From Pyruvatibacter sp. (lineage in GTDB: Bacteria > Pseudomonadota > Alphaproteobacteria > CGMCC-115125): a DNA stretch of 64,000 nucleotides. Below, in pieces: positions 17,497-25,426 of this stretch. Every line of letters begins with the position of its first letter. The stretch's first letter is position 1. The stretch is taken from NCBI RefSeq assembly GCF_040219635.1, contig NZ_JAVJSC010000009.1, forward strand, positions 1 to 64,000, in the 5' to 3' direction. The notes under the pieces were generated by a model. The model saw only the letters and a program-made list of their open reading frames with translations, made no database searches and was not told where the DNA came from. Both the position numbers and the translations under genes were made by a program.

Positions 17497-17763
17497 GCGC
17501 CCCTACGCCTTCGAACTGACGCGGGCAATGTCTTGGATATGAAAGTGGCCGGTATGCTGCTCCACTGCGCTGCCGCCGCCCGCTACATCATTGCCGACAA
17601 GGGCCATGACGCCAATGCGAGCCGCAAGAGCCTGGGTCAGGATCGTATGGTTCCTGTCATCCCGGGGCGCAGCAGCCGGAAGCGCAAGATCGTCTACGAC
17701 AAGCTCGCCAGGGACTTTCTGTCCGCTGTCACTATCGCCATCCTCGTCGCCTTCTGGTTATAA
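17497..17763 (+). pseudogene. IS5-family transposase remnant (C-terminal part with internal deletion)
   Basis: The translation shows the C-terminal part of an IS5-type DDE transposase: AGNVLDMKVAGMLL, then the catalytic-region RYIIADKGHDANASRKSL, then VIPGRSSRKRKIVYDK. In intact relatives a stretch of about 35 residues with the catalytic Glu (RNRIE...GRLK) follows before a second tyrosine-aspartate site (TRYDK.ARNFLSAV). Here the text jumps directly from the first YDK to LARDFLSAVTIAI, an in-frame deletion that removes the Glu. The N-terminal half is also missing. Recognisable homology begins near 17497 and the frame ends in TAA at 17761-17763, at the right terminal repeat. It cannot encode an active transposase. 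Confidence 0.82.
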
Positions 17764-17776
17764 GTGAGTCTGGACC

Positions 17777-19042
17777 CTAGGCAGCCTTCATGCGTCTGAG
17801 CACACTTTCAGCCGCACTGCCTCCCGAGCGAATAGCCCCTTCGATGGTGGCTGGCAGACCGGTATCTACCCAGTCTCCCGCCAACATCAGATTGGCCCAT
17901 TGAGTTTGCGTCCTGGGTCGCTTTGCAACACCTGCGGGCGACTGGTCGAACGTCGCCCGCCGCTCCTTGATGACTTTCCCGGCCACATATTCCCGATCAA
18001 TAAGACCAAGAGCAAAGCGCGTTTCTTCCCAGAAAAGCGGCAGCAGTTCCTCAGCCGGGCGATCTGCCAGATCACCGGCAGCCGAAACCGTGAGGCTGAC
18101 AATATTGCCACGCACGAACGCCCAGTGCGCATGTGCATTGATAAGACCGATCACCCCCACGCCGTCCGGCTTGGGAGCCGGACGCTGCAACCGGAAATGC
18201 ACATTCAAAATGGTCTCACCTTCACCGGGAAACTCCATATCCGGCAAAATGTCGTGCGCGCGCTGCGGCGGCACCGCCAGAATAACCGCATCATGAGGCT
18301 GCACGCTCACCGTACGGTCACCAAACACAAGGCCGGTTATCAGCCCATCGGTTTTCTCGATATTGCGCAGGCGCGTGTTGAACTGCACGGGCCGGTTGGT
18401 ACGCCCCAACCTGCGAACGGCAGGATCAATAAAAGCTGGTCCCAGGCCCTTTTTGGCGATCAGCGGACGGCACGCCTGCTCACCCTTCAGGAAGGTTTCG
18501 CGCAGCACCGGCCACATCAGACGCGCCGCCCCCTTTTCGGGAAGGGTGTTGAGCACCGCCACCACCAAAGGCTCCCAGAAGCGCTGAAACAGCGGCCCGC
18601 TCGTCGCCATCAGATCCGCCATCGTCTGGTCAGGTTTGGCGAACGGTATTTTGAGACCGCTGAAATAATGATGCAGCCGGGTGTCCGGCACCCGCCGATC
18701 TGCCGACATCACCCACCACGGGATCGGTCCCCAGTTGGGCTTCAGCGTCCAGCGTTCTCGCGTTTTGGCGTCAATGAACGGGAACGCCGCCCTGGACGGC
18801 CCGGATAGCGCATCCCCTGAGCCGATCGCCTTGAGATAGGAGAGCGCTGATTTATTACCGCTCAACAGCAGGTGATTGCCGTTATCTATCATGTGGTCCA
18901 GGGTCTTGTCGTAAAACGACCGGCACCGTCCGCCCGCGTGGCCTGCCGCCTCATACACCTGCACCGGCACGCCCGCACCCTCAAGCGCAACCGCTGCCGA
19001 AAGGCCCGCAAGGCCTGCTCCGATCACATGAACTGTCGGCAC
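17777..19042 (-). CDS. hpnE: HpnE: hydroxysqualene dehydroxylase
   Basis: HpnE is an FAD-dependent amine-oxidase-fold enzyme that reduces hydroxysqualene to squalene, the third step of the HpnC-HpnD-HpnE squalene route. The N-terminal Rossmann motif is VIGAGLAGLSAA, followed by the family GGRCRSFYD and the FAD-contacting NGNHLLLSGN. The C-terminal FAD segment is LMLAGDWVDTGLPATIEGA. The 421-residue length is typical. The GTG at 19040-19042 starts 3 bases after the hpnD stop, so the two are translationally linked. Its stop codon is now supplied by the CTAG target duplication of the inserted mobile element. Confidence 0.94.
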   Translation of the reverse strand: MPTVHVIGAGLAGLSAAVALEGAGVPVQVYEAAGHAGGRCRSFYDKTLDHMIDNGNHLLLSGNKSALSYLKAIGSGDALSGPSRAAFPFIDAKTRERWTLKPNWGPIPWWVMSADRRVPDTRLHHYFSGLKIPFAKPDQTMADLMATSGPLFQRFWEPLVVAVLNTLPEKGAARLMWPVLRETFLKGEQACRPLIAKKGLGPAFIDPAVRRLGRTNRPVQFNTRLRNIEKTDGLITGLVFGDRTVSVQPHDAVILAVPPQRAHDILPDMEFPGEGETILNVHFRLQRPAPKPDGVGVIGLINAHAHWAFVRGNIVSLTVSAAGDLADRPAEELLPLFWEETRFALGLIDREYVAGKVIKERRATFDQSPAGVAKRPRTQTQWANLMLAGDWVDTGLPATIEGAIRSGGSAAESVLRRMKAA

Positions 19043-19045
19043 CCG

Positions 19046-19942
19046 TCAGGCCCCCTTGCCCGCAGGCGCACGCGGCGGCACGAACAGATAGCGCAGCGCA
19101 ATGCCAAGTTTCGCCGGTTTGCTCAGCTTTATCGGCGTGCCTTGCGCAAAATCGCGTTCTTCCATCATCCGCAGATACCGCTCATAGACACCCATCATCA
19201 GCAATGCCGGACGCACGTCGCGCCAGTTGAGATGCACAAGCAGCGCCTGCGCCTCGGCAAACCAGCCCCGCGCCTCACGCCCCAGACTACGCGCCACATC
19301 CTGCAGTGCGGGATGCGACACAATGGCGGCGGCATCGCGCGTGGTTATATTGTGAGCGTTCAGAAGCTCAGCGGGCAGATAAACACGACCCATTTGCGCG
19401 TCTTCGTCAATGTCGCGCAATATGTTGGTAAGTTGCAGCGCATTCGCCAGTGCAAGCGCATAGCGATCCTCAATGTCGCCACGTCCCGCCCCGAACACCG
19501 GCATGGACAGCAAACCCACGGCCCCCGCCACACGGCGACAATAGGCCATGAGACGCGCATGAGATGGCGCGATGAGCGGCCCCTCAACATCCATCTCCAT
19601 GCCTTCAATCAACAGCTCGAACTCACCGCGCTCAAGGTCAAACCGCCTGATGGCAGGAACCAGCGCAACACCCACTGCGGTCTGCGGCGCACTTTGATAG
19701 ACCCGCGCAATTTCGGCGCGCCATTCTTTCAGGCCGGCCATGCGTTCATCATAGGTGCCGCCTTCGTCTGCAATGTCGTCAACCTCGCGCGCGAAAGCAT
19801 AGATGGCGTACATCGCCTCACGACGCTCGCGCGACAGGATGCGCATACCAGCCGCAAACGATGTGCCGGACCGCTTGACGATCTGCGCTGCATGGTGGGC
19901 AGCGGCCTGCGGGTCCATGATGCCGGTTGACGTCTGCATCAT
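19046..19942 (-). CDS. hpnD: HpnD: presqualene diphosphate synthase
   Basis: HpnD condenses two farnesyl diphosphates to presqualene diphosphate. It is a squalene/phytoene synthase-fold protein of 298 residues with both aspartate-rich motifs (AREVDDIADE and NILRDIDEDAQMGRVYLP). The ATG at 19940-19942 overlaps the hpnC stop in ATGATG and has AGGGC upstream; longer upstream frames lie inside hpnC. It is the middle gene of a tightly packed hpnC-hpnD-hpnE operon. Confidence 0.94.
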   Translation of the reverse strand: MMQTSTGIMDPQAAAHHAAQIVKRSGTSFAAGMRILSRERREAMYAIYAFAREVDDIADEGGTYDERMAGLKEWRAEIARVYQSAPQTAVGVALVPAIRRFDLERGEFELLIEGMEMDVEGPLIAPSHARLMAYCRRVAGAVGLLSMPVFGAGRGDIEDRYALALANALQLTNILRDIDEDAQMGRVYLPAELLNAHNITTRDAAAIVSHPALQDVARSLGREARGWFAEAQALLVHLNWRDVRPALLMMGVYERYLRMMEERDFAQGTPIKLSKPAKLGIALRYLFVPPRAPAGKGA

Positions 19943-20850
19943 TGCCCTCTCCCGCCTGTTACAAAGCCTGCCACAGCGCCGCAGACGGTCGCAGTAAAAA
20001 AATCCCACTTGCTGAGCGCCACCCGCGTTGCCAGCGGATCAGCTCGCCGCAGGCGGGCAGCCAGCCGATGCGCCAGACGGAAGATAACGGCAGATTCCAT
20101 CGCCAGCCTGCGCGACCGCAACGCACGCGGCAGTTTGCCGGCCTGCGAAAGCTGTGCGTCCACATCATCCAGAAGCCGGTCGATGACAGTGCGCAAACCT
20201 GGCGTCAGCGACGGGCCGCGCAGATCAGCAATCTCAGCACCGGCGGCGTTCAGCATGTCGCCCGGCAGATAGCACCGATCCATGGTCATCAGGTCTTTGC
20301 CGCAATCCTGCAAATGGTTGAGGATCTGCAAAGCCGTACATAAACCATCCGAATACCGATAAACCAGCGCAGCTTTGCTCGCACCACCTTCATGCAGATC
20401 AAGCAGAAACCGCCCTACCGGGTCCGCCGACATGCGGCAATAACCATGCAACTCATCAAGCGAGGCATATCGTCCGCGAACCGCATCCTGACGGAACGCC
20501 CTCAGCAACGCGCGCGGGTGTGTCGCGTCAAGACCATGAGCGTGCAAGAGCCTGGCAAGTTCGGCACCTCGGCTGGTGTCGTCTGCCTCAAGGCTCGCTT
20601 CCATGGCATCCAGCCGCGCCAGCTTTGCATCTGCCGACAATGTGGGGTTGTCCGCAATGTCGTCCGCAGCACGGGCAAAGCCATAAAAAGCCATGACGAC
20701 AGGCCGAAACCGCGCGGGCAACAGCACCGATCCAACGGGGAAGTTTTCATCACGTGCGCCTTTGCCGGAGGGCGTTTCCGCGCGCGCCGCTGCACCTGGC
20801 ACGGTGCGGTGCTGATCGGCGGCAGTGTGGGAGGCGGACGGGCTATCCAT
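19939..20850 (-). CDS. hpnC: HpnC: hydroxysqualene synthase
   Basis: HpnC converts presqualene diphosphate to hydroxysqualene. It shares the squalene synthase fold with HpnD. The motifs here are ARAADDIADN and NHLQDCGKDLMTMDRCYLP; ENFPVGSVLLP near the N-terminus is typical of HpnC. I chose the ATG at 20848-20850 (303 residues); a frame up to a TTG at 20916 adds 22 residues without conservation. It is divergent from hpnB, and the 161-base gap must carry both promoters. Its end overlaps the start of hpnD by 4 bases. Confidence 0.92.
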   Translation of the reverse strand: MDSPSASHTAADQHRTVPGAAARAETPSGKGARDENFPVGSVLLPARFRPVVMAFYGFARAADDIADNPTLSADAKLARLDAMEASLEADDTSRGAELARLLHAHGLDATHPRALLRAFRQDAVRGRYASLDELHGYCRMSADPVGRFLLDLHEGGASKAALVYRYSDGLCTALQILNHLQDCGKDLMTMDRCYLPGDMLNAAGAEIADLRGPSLTPGLRTVIDRLLDDVDAQLSQAGKLPRALRSRRLAMESAVIFRLAHRLAARLRRADPLATRVALSKWDFFTATVCGAVAGFVTGGRGQ

Positions 20851-20933
20851 CAGGCTGAAAGGACTCGCTAGGGATATGGAAACCCGCACGCTATCGCGTC
20901 CCACCGTGGGCGGCAAGAAAGCGGCTGATTGCG

Positions 20934-20962
20934 TTAAGGGTTGAGATAAATCGCGCTATAGT
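20934..20962 (+). promoter_or_regulatory. Candidate hpnB promoter
   Basis: TTAAGG (20934-20939), a 17-base spacer and TATAGT (20957-20962), ending 49 bases before the hpnB ATG. The -10 matches 5 of 6 and the -35 only about 3 of 6, so this is tentative. Confidence 0.35.
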
Positions 20963-21011
20963 CAGCCAACAAGCGTCCCCCTGCCTCGCCCACAATACCC
21001 GGCCCCATGCC

Positions 21012-22202
21012 ATGAACTTTCTGATTGATCTGGCGACATTCGAACTCAGTGCCCTTGCTCTTCTGGCGCTCGCTGCGTGGGTCTTTTTGACCTGGGGCCG
21101 TGCCGGTTTCTGGCGCGCCGACACATGGCTTGTTCCGGAGCCGCGCGATCAGGGTGCCGGACGGCAAGCCCCGCGCGTTGCCGTCATCATTCCCGCGCGC
21201 GATGAAGCGCCAACCATCGGCCAAACGCTCGCATCGCTCACCAGCCAGCACTATGATGGTGATCTGGCAATCTGGGTCGTCAACGACCAGAGCACGGACG
21301 CAACCGGCGACATTGCCCGCGCCGCATCAACGCCTCGATGCCCGGTGAGGGTCATCGACGGTGATGCTCTGCCCGACGGCTGGAGTGGCAAGGTATGGGC
21401 CCTCGCACAGGGCGTTGAAGCCGTTGCGCACAACACGGACTATCTGCTGCTGACCGACGCCGACATTTTGTATCGGCAGGGAACGCTGGCCAAGATAATC
21501 AATAAGGCCGAGCACAACTCGCTGACCTTCGTATCATTGATGGCAAAACTGGATGCACGCGGGCCGTGGGGAAAATTGCTGGTGCCAGCCTTCATCTATT
21601 TTTTCCAACTGATCTACCCGTTCAAACGCACTAACACCCGCTATGACCCTTTGGCCGGCGCCGCAGGCGGTTGCTTCCTCGTTCGCCGTGATGCGCTTGA
21701 AGCGGCAGGCGGCCTGCAGACCATCAAGGGCGACATCATCGACGATTGCGCACTCGCCAAAGCCTTGAAACGCGCCCGCCCGGCGCACGACACGCTGACC
21801 GCGCTGACCCATGACGTCGTGTCATTGCGCGACAACCGCTCACTGGAAAGCATCTGGAACATGGTGGCGCGCACCGCCTTTACCCAGCTTGGCTATAGCT
21901 GGCTGGCGCTCGCCGGAGCCATTGCCGGATTGGCGCTGACGTTCATAGTCCCGGTCTGGGCGGTAGCAGCATGGGCACTCGGCGACACGTCCTTTGGCAT
22001 CTCGCTTATCGGGTTGGCCGCATGGGTGCTGATGGCCCGCACCTATTGGCCGACGATCAGAATGTACGGGTTGTCGGCTGGATGGGCCTTCGCCCTGCCC
22101 GCTGCCGCCGTGATATATGGCGCGGCAACGGTTGCATCAGCCATTCGCCATGCCAAAGGTAGCGGCGCGCGGTGGAAAGGCCGATCTTACCCGGCCCGCT
22201 AA
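21012..22202 (+). CDS. hpnB: HpnB: hopanoid-associated family 2 glycosyltransferase
   Basis: A 396-residue GT2-type glycosyltransferase of the hopene-associated HpnB group. There is one N-terminal membrane helix (about residues 10-28), then the GT-A domain opening VAVIIPARDEAPTIG, with nucleotide-binding VVNDQSTDAT and the metal-binding LLTDADILY. A GDIIDDCALAK segment supplies the catalytic-base region. Three hydrophobic helices follow (about residues 297-380). The protein probably acts on the cytoplasmic membrane face. Its precise sugar product is not established. It is convergent with hpnA, the stop codons overlapping by 4 bases. Confidence 0.9.
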   Translation: MNFLIDLATFELSALALLALAAWVFLTWGRAGFWRADTWLVPEPRDQGAGRQAPRVAVIIPARDEAPTIGQTLASLTSQHYDGDLAIWVVNDQSTDATGDIARAASTPRCPVRVIDGDALPDGWSGKVWALAQGVEAVAHNTDYLLLTDADILYRQGTLAKIINKAEHNSLTFVSLMAKLDARGPWGKLLVPAFIYFFQLIYPFKRTNTRYDPLAGAAGGCFLVRRDALEAAGGLQTIKGDIIDDCALAKALKRARPAHDTLTALTHDVVSLRDNRSLESIWNMVARTAFTQLGYSWLALAGAIAGLALTFIVPVWAVAAWALGDTSFGISLIGLAAWVLMARTYWPTIRMYGLSAGWAFALPAAAVIYGAATVASAIRHAKGSGARWKGRSYPAR

Positions 22203-23200
22203 CGCGCCCAGTGACCTTCACGCTCGAACCAGGCCAGCAAATCCACAAGCGTTTGATCCAGAGGACGCGACGCACGACCAAACAGCTCTTGCGACCGTGA
22301 CATATCAAACGTCACCGGCCGTCGTGCCAGCCGCACACCCGTGAGCGGTGCCTTGGGCGGACGTTTGGTTACATGGGTGCTCATGGCCTCCTCAAGGTGA
22401 GCAAAGGTCTGCGCAACCACTCCCGGCACCCGCATGCGCGGCATCTTCACGCCACTCACCTTTTCAAGCCGGTGCAAAAAATCACTCATGCGGATGTTTT
22501 CACCGCCCACAAACACGCCCGTCGGCGGCGCATCCACATCAAGCAGCGCGATAATGTCCGCTGCCATATCGCGCACGTCGCCAATGTTCATCCAGCTTTC
22601 CAGATAGGCCGGCGTCCTGTCCGACACATAATCCAGCACCATGCGGGTTGGTGGCGTGAAGCCATCATCACCGGGACCAAGCGGCATTGTGGGAATAGCA
22701 ATCTGGACCATGTCGCCCGCCGCACGCGCCTGACGCATGGCTTGTTCCGCCGCCCATTTTGAACGCGGATAGGGCCCCAGCATTGCGTCAAGTGGCGGCA
22801 CATCATCTTCTGTCACCATGCGCACCGCACCACCGGCATGTCCGCTGATCCGCGTTGTGAGGGACGAAACATGCACCACGCGAACACCAGCAGACCTCGC
22901 GGCGCTGAGCACCGTCACGGCACCCGTGTGATTCACACGCTCAAAGTCCGCAACGTTGCGCGTCCACAAATGTGGAATGGCCGCCAGATGCACAACATGT
23001 GTCGCACCTTTCAGCGCCGAGGCAACGCACTCCGCGTCCGTCACATCCCCGCAGCACCATTCCATATTCAGGCTGGCAGGCATGTCTTCAGGCGGTGGTT
23101 GCAGATCAAGCACGCGCACCATGATCCCCGCCGCGCCAAGCTGCTGCACCACATGACGACCCAGAAATCCTGCACCACCTGTCACCAGCGCTAGCGTCAT
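22199..23200 (-). CDS. hpnA: HpnA: hopanoid-associated NAD-dependent sugar epimerase/dehydratase-like protein
   Basis: An extended short-chain dehydrogenase-fold protein of 333 residues. Rossmann motif TGGAGFLGRHVVQ lies at the N-terminus, followed by VVHLAAIPHLW, the active-site serine region HVSSLTTR and the catalytic YPRSK (YxxxK). I chose the ATG at 23198-23200, which begins directly at the Rossmann strand; the longer frame overlaps the upstream gene. It starts 2 bases after the stop of the paraoxonase-like gene, so it is the last gene of a four-gene operon (hpnM, sulfotransferase, paraoxonase-like, hpnA). The family accompanies hopanoid head-group synthesis, but its exact reaction is not settled. 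Confidence 0.88.
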   Translation of the reverse strand: MTLALVTGGAGFLGRHVVQQLGAAGIMVRVLDLQPPPEDMPASLNMEWCCGDVTDAECVASALKGATHVVHLAAIPHLWTRNVADFERVNHTGAVTVLSAARSAGVRVVHVSSLTTRISGHAGGAVRMVTEDDVPPLDAMLGPYPRSKWAAEQAMRQARAAGDMVQIAIPTMPLGPGDDGFTPPTRMVLDYVSDRTPAYLESWMNIGDVRDMAADIIALLDVDAPPTGVFVGGENIRMSDFLHRLEKVSGVKMPRMRVPGVVAQTFAHLEEAMSTHVTKRPPKAPLTGVRLARRPVTFDMSRSQELFGRASRPLDQTLVDLLAWFEREGHWAR

Positions 23201-23202
23201 CC

Positions 23203-24339
23203 TTAGCCCCTGTCCGCGGCTGACGGCATTACGGGTGTACACACACCAAGACCATGATCCCAGGCGGAGGAGACAATCAGTTTGCCCGCCGCTTCAAGCG
23301 CGGTGGTTGCCGCGCCCGGCACACCCGGCGTGTCAGCATCCACAAGCAGCGTGGTGGTGCCATCAGGCGCAACCGCCACAACACGGCTGGTGGGAACACC
23401 TGTCAGCCCGTTCATGTGCAAAAACAGCGCGAAGGGCGACGGGTGAACAGCCACGATGAGCGCGCCGCTCTCATTGACTGTAATGTTGTCGGGCCCACCC
23501 TGAAAGCGCACCATCACGGTGGCATCGCGGTCACCTTGCAGCAACGCCTCACCTGTCAGGGCATACACGGCGCTGTCGCGGGATGCCGCAAAAACAATAC
23601 GACCACGCGTGTCCAGCGTAATGCCATTTGCAAACGCAACAGAATCGAACACCGTTCGGGTATCCGCCACGCCAGCCGTGCCAAATGTCACCCGCAGCAC
23701 ACCGGCGCTATGCCGGTCAAAAGCCCGCTCGGCCCACAGCGCCCAGCCGTCGCAATTTGCCTGATCATAGGTGACAAGCGTTGTTGCGGAGTCAACCACC
23801 ACCACATCGTTGGCGCGGCAAAATGCATCTCCCCCCGCCCGACCAGTAAGCTGGAAGTCGGTGCCTGCCGCATCAAAAAAAAGAACCTCACCAGATATGC
23901 CATCCGGTGTCACAACACGGTTGACGAGGCCCAACCGGCGCACCCCGTCATGGTCAAACAGGCCTATGCCATGAGGCAAAAGCCGCACCGGGGTTTCGGC
24001 AAAAACGGCAATGCGCGTGGCTGAGAGCGATGTCACAGGTGAGACCTCAAGTTGCTCGAGGCCAAGCCAGTAAAGCCCCCCCTCAGGCACAGTCACGCCT
24101 TCAGTTATTCCCGAAGCCAGGGCCTCATCCACCGCATGTCGGTCATAGGCACTCAGCAGCACACGGTTGTTTGCGCCATCCAGCGCCATATCCTCAATAC
24201 CCGTGATCCGCTCGCCGTCCGCCGAAACAACCGGCAGATGCGTACATTGCATGGGGCCGGCATGTCCGTGAAACGGCATGAAGGCGGCAGCAACAGCCAG
24301 CACAACGACGCGGCTACACGCTGTACCACTACTCCGCAT
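23203..24339 (-). CDS. Secreted paraoxonase-like beta-propeller inside the hopanoid operon
   Basis: A 378-residue protein with a signal peptide (hydrophobic residues 11-22, likely cleavage after HAG near 28). It is a divergent relative of paraoxonases. The calcium-ligand positions are all kept: Glu49-Asp50 (GIED), Asn177-Asp178 (RAND), Asn238 (ANG) and Asp284-Asn285 (PDN). The histidines matching PON1 His115 and His285 are present (His123 in LPHG, His299 in VAVHP). The third, PON1 His134, is Arg141 (LVNR). Two extra cysteines near 31 and 366 could form the PON-type disulfide. An ester/lactone hydrolase of the periplasm is plausible, with altered chemistry. It overlaps the sulfotransferase stop by 11 bases and precedes hpnA by 2, so a hopanoid-related role is inferred. 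Confidence 0.75.
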   Translation of the reverse strand: MRSSGTACSRVVVLAVAAAFMPFHGHAGPMQCTHLPVVSADGERITGIEDMALDGANNRVLLSAYDRHAVDEALASGITEGVTVPEGGLYWLGLEQLEVSPVTSLSATRIAVFAETPVRLLPHGIGLFDHDGVRRLGLVNRVVTPDGISGEVLFFDAAGTDFQLTGRAGGDAFCRANDVVVVDSATTLVTYDQANCDGWALWAERAFDRHSAGVLRVTFGTAGVADTRTVFDSVAFANGITLDTRGRIVFAASRDSAVYALTGEALLQGDRDATVMVRFQGGPDNITVNESGALIVAVHPSPFALFLHMNGLTGVPTSRVVAVAPDGTTTLLVDADTPGVPGAATTALEAAGKLIVSSAWDHGLGVCTPVMPSAADRG

Positions 24340-25423
24340 TCAACCCGGGCCGCGTGTACTGTCCGCGTTGCAGGTACACGCCCAAACGCGCCTCCACCAA
24401 TTTTGCGGATGTGTCGGAATAGTCAAACTTGTTTTTCCTGAAGCCTGACACAGACCGCAAATAAGCCTCGAAGCGCGGGCGCACCGCATCAAAGCCCGGC
24501 AGGCCAAGGCTCGTGTAAATGCGCTCAAGCTCGGCTATTGGCGCGCGGTCGAGATCGGCATAGGCAACGTCCACGCGTTGCGACGCGGGAATGGACGGCC
24601 ACTCGGTGTCAATCAACCCCATGATGCGCTCATAAACCGACAGCACCACTTCATCAATATGCACATGCCCATAGGGCTGCAACGCCAGTTGCTTGAACAG
24701 CTTGGCGTAAAAGTTTCTCATGCTCTCAAACACTTCATAGGGGTTGCGCTGAATGTGGATAAACAGCGCATCCGGATAGAGTTTATGCAGCATCGCAACG
24801 CGGCTTGTGTAAACCGGGTTTTTTATCAGCAGGCGTTTGCGGCCCTGTTGCAGCCACAGCTTGCGCAGAAAATACGTGAATGTTTCCTGCCACTCGGCAA
24901 CCTCATCCTCCGTACACCCCTCAAAAAACAGGCCGCGTTTGAGATGATGGTCAAAAGCACGCGGAAAATAAATGCCGTGATAAAAAGACAGCGGCGACAT
25001 GTTGGCCAGCGCAATCTCGTCTTCCTGCGGCGAATCCGGCTTGACGGGAATATTGTCAATGTACCGGGTCTCAGGCAGCGCTCGGTCAATCACCGGCTTG
25101 AGCGCACGGCCCAGCAGCAGCATGTCCCACGGCAGGCCTGTGGCCACCGGCGGTACAAAACCAAAATCATCCTGCACCATCAGATTATACAAATGCGTGG
25201 TGCCGCTGCGCCAGTGGCCGACAATGAAAACCGGCGGTGGCATCTCACCGGACGTCGCAAGCCGTGCCCGCGTATATCCGCGTTCAATCAGCGACAACGG
25301 CGTGCGCCCGACAACTGCCGCCATCAGCCCCGCAACCTCTGCCCACGACGACGCAGGTAGCGCACCACTTTGTGACAGCACCCGCGCGAACGTTTTGAAA
25401 TTACTACCGGTGAGCGGATGCAT
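24329..25423 (-). CDS. PAPS-dependent sulfotransferase in the hopanoid operon
   Basis: A 364-residue sulfotransferase of the Sulfotransfer_3 type. The 5'-phosphosulfate loop is GHWRSGTTHL (residues 69-78). The 3'-phosphate contact region is HIQRNPYEVFES (near residues 229-240). A VYTSRVAMLHKLYPDALF stretch precedes it, as in the family. It would transfer sulfate from PAPS to a hydroxyl, probably a lipid. It begins 3 bases after the hpnM stop and overlaps the next gene by 11 bases. This tight placement among hpnM, hpnA and hpnB suggests that it acts on a hopanoid or hopanoid-linked sugar, but no substrate is visible in the sequence. Confidence 0.85.
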   Translation of the reverse strand: MHPLTGSNFKTFARVLSQSGALPASSWAEVAGLMAAVVGRTPLSLIERGYTRARLATSGEMPPPVFIVGHWRSGTTHLYNLMVQDDFGFVPPVATGLPWDMLLLGRALKPVIDRALPETRYIDNIPVKPDSPQEDEIALANMSPLSFYHGIYFPRAFDHHLKRGLFFEGCTEDEVAEWQETFTYFLRKLWLQQGRKRLLIKNPVYTSRVAMLHKLYPDALFIHIQRNPYEVFESMRNFYAKLFKQLALQPYGHVHIDEVVLSVYERIMGLIDTEWPSIPASQRVDVAYADLDRAPIAELERIYTSLGLPGFDAVRPRFEAYLRSVSGFRKNKFDYSDTSAKLVEARLGVYLQRGQYTRPGLNAE

Positions 25424-25426
25424 GGG

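Larger units (their letters stand above)
14104..17776. mobile_element. IS5-type cargo transposon (inverted repeats, CTAG target duplication, decayed transposase)
   Basis: The sequence CTAG occurs exactly at 14100-14103 and again at 17777-17780. Just inside, the left end reads GGTCAAAACCCAAT (14104-14117) and the right end, read inward on the minus strand, GGTCCAGACTCACT (17776-17763): 10 of 14 identical. CTAG fits the YTAR target rule known for IS5-family elements, so the CTAGs are best read as a 4-bp target duplication. Next to the right end lies a remnant of an IS5-type DDE transposase. The interior carries tetR, a paraoxonase gene and a sterol-desaturase gene, all visibly less GC-rich than the flanks. 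The right-hand CTAG forms the hpnE stop codon. With its transposase broken, the unit cannot move by itself. The stretch from the left end to the tetR stop (14118-14300) has no gene I recognise and may be a worn IS leader. Confidence 0.72.

Noticed and set aside
18872..19930. A 352-codon plus-strand frame
   Set aside because: It lies opposite hpnE and hpnD, both strongly recognisable, and shows no family features.
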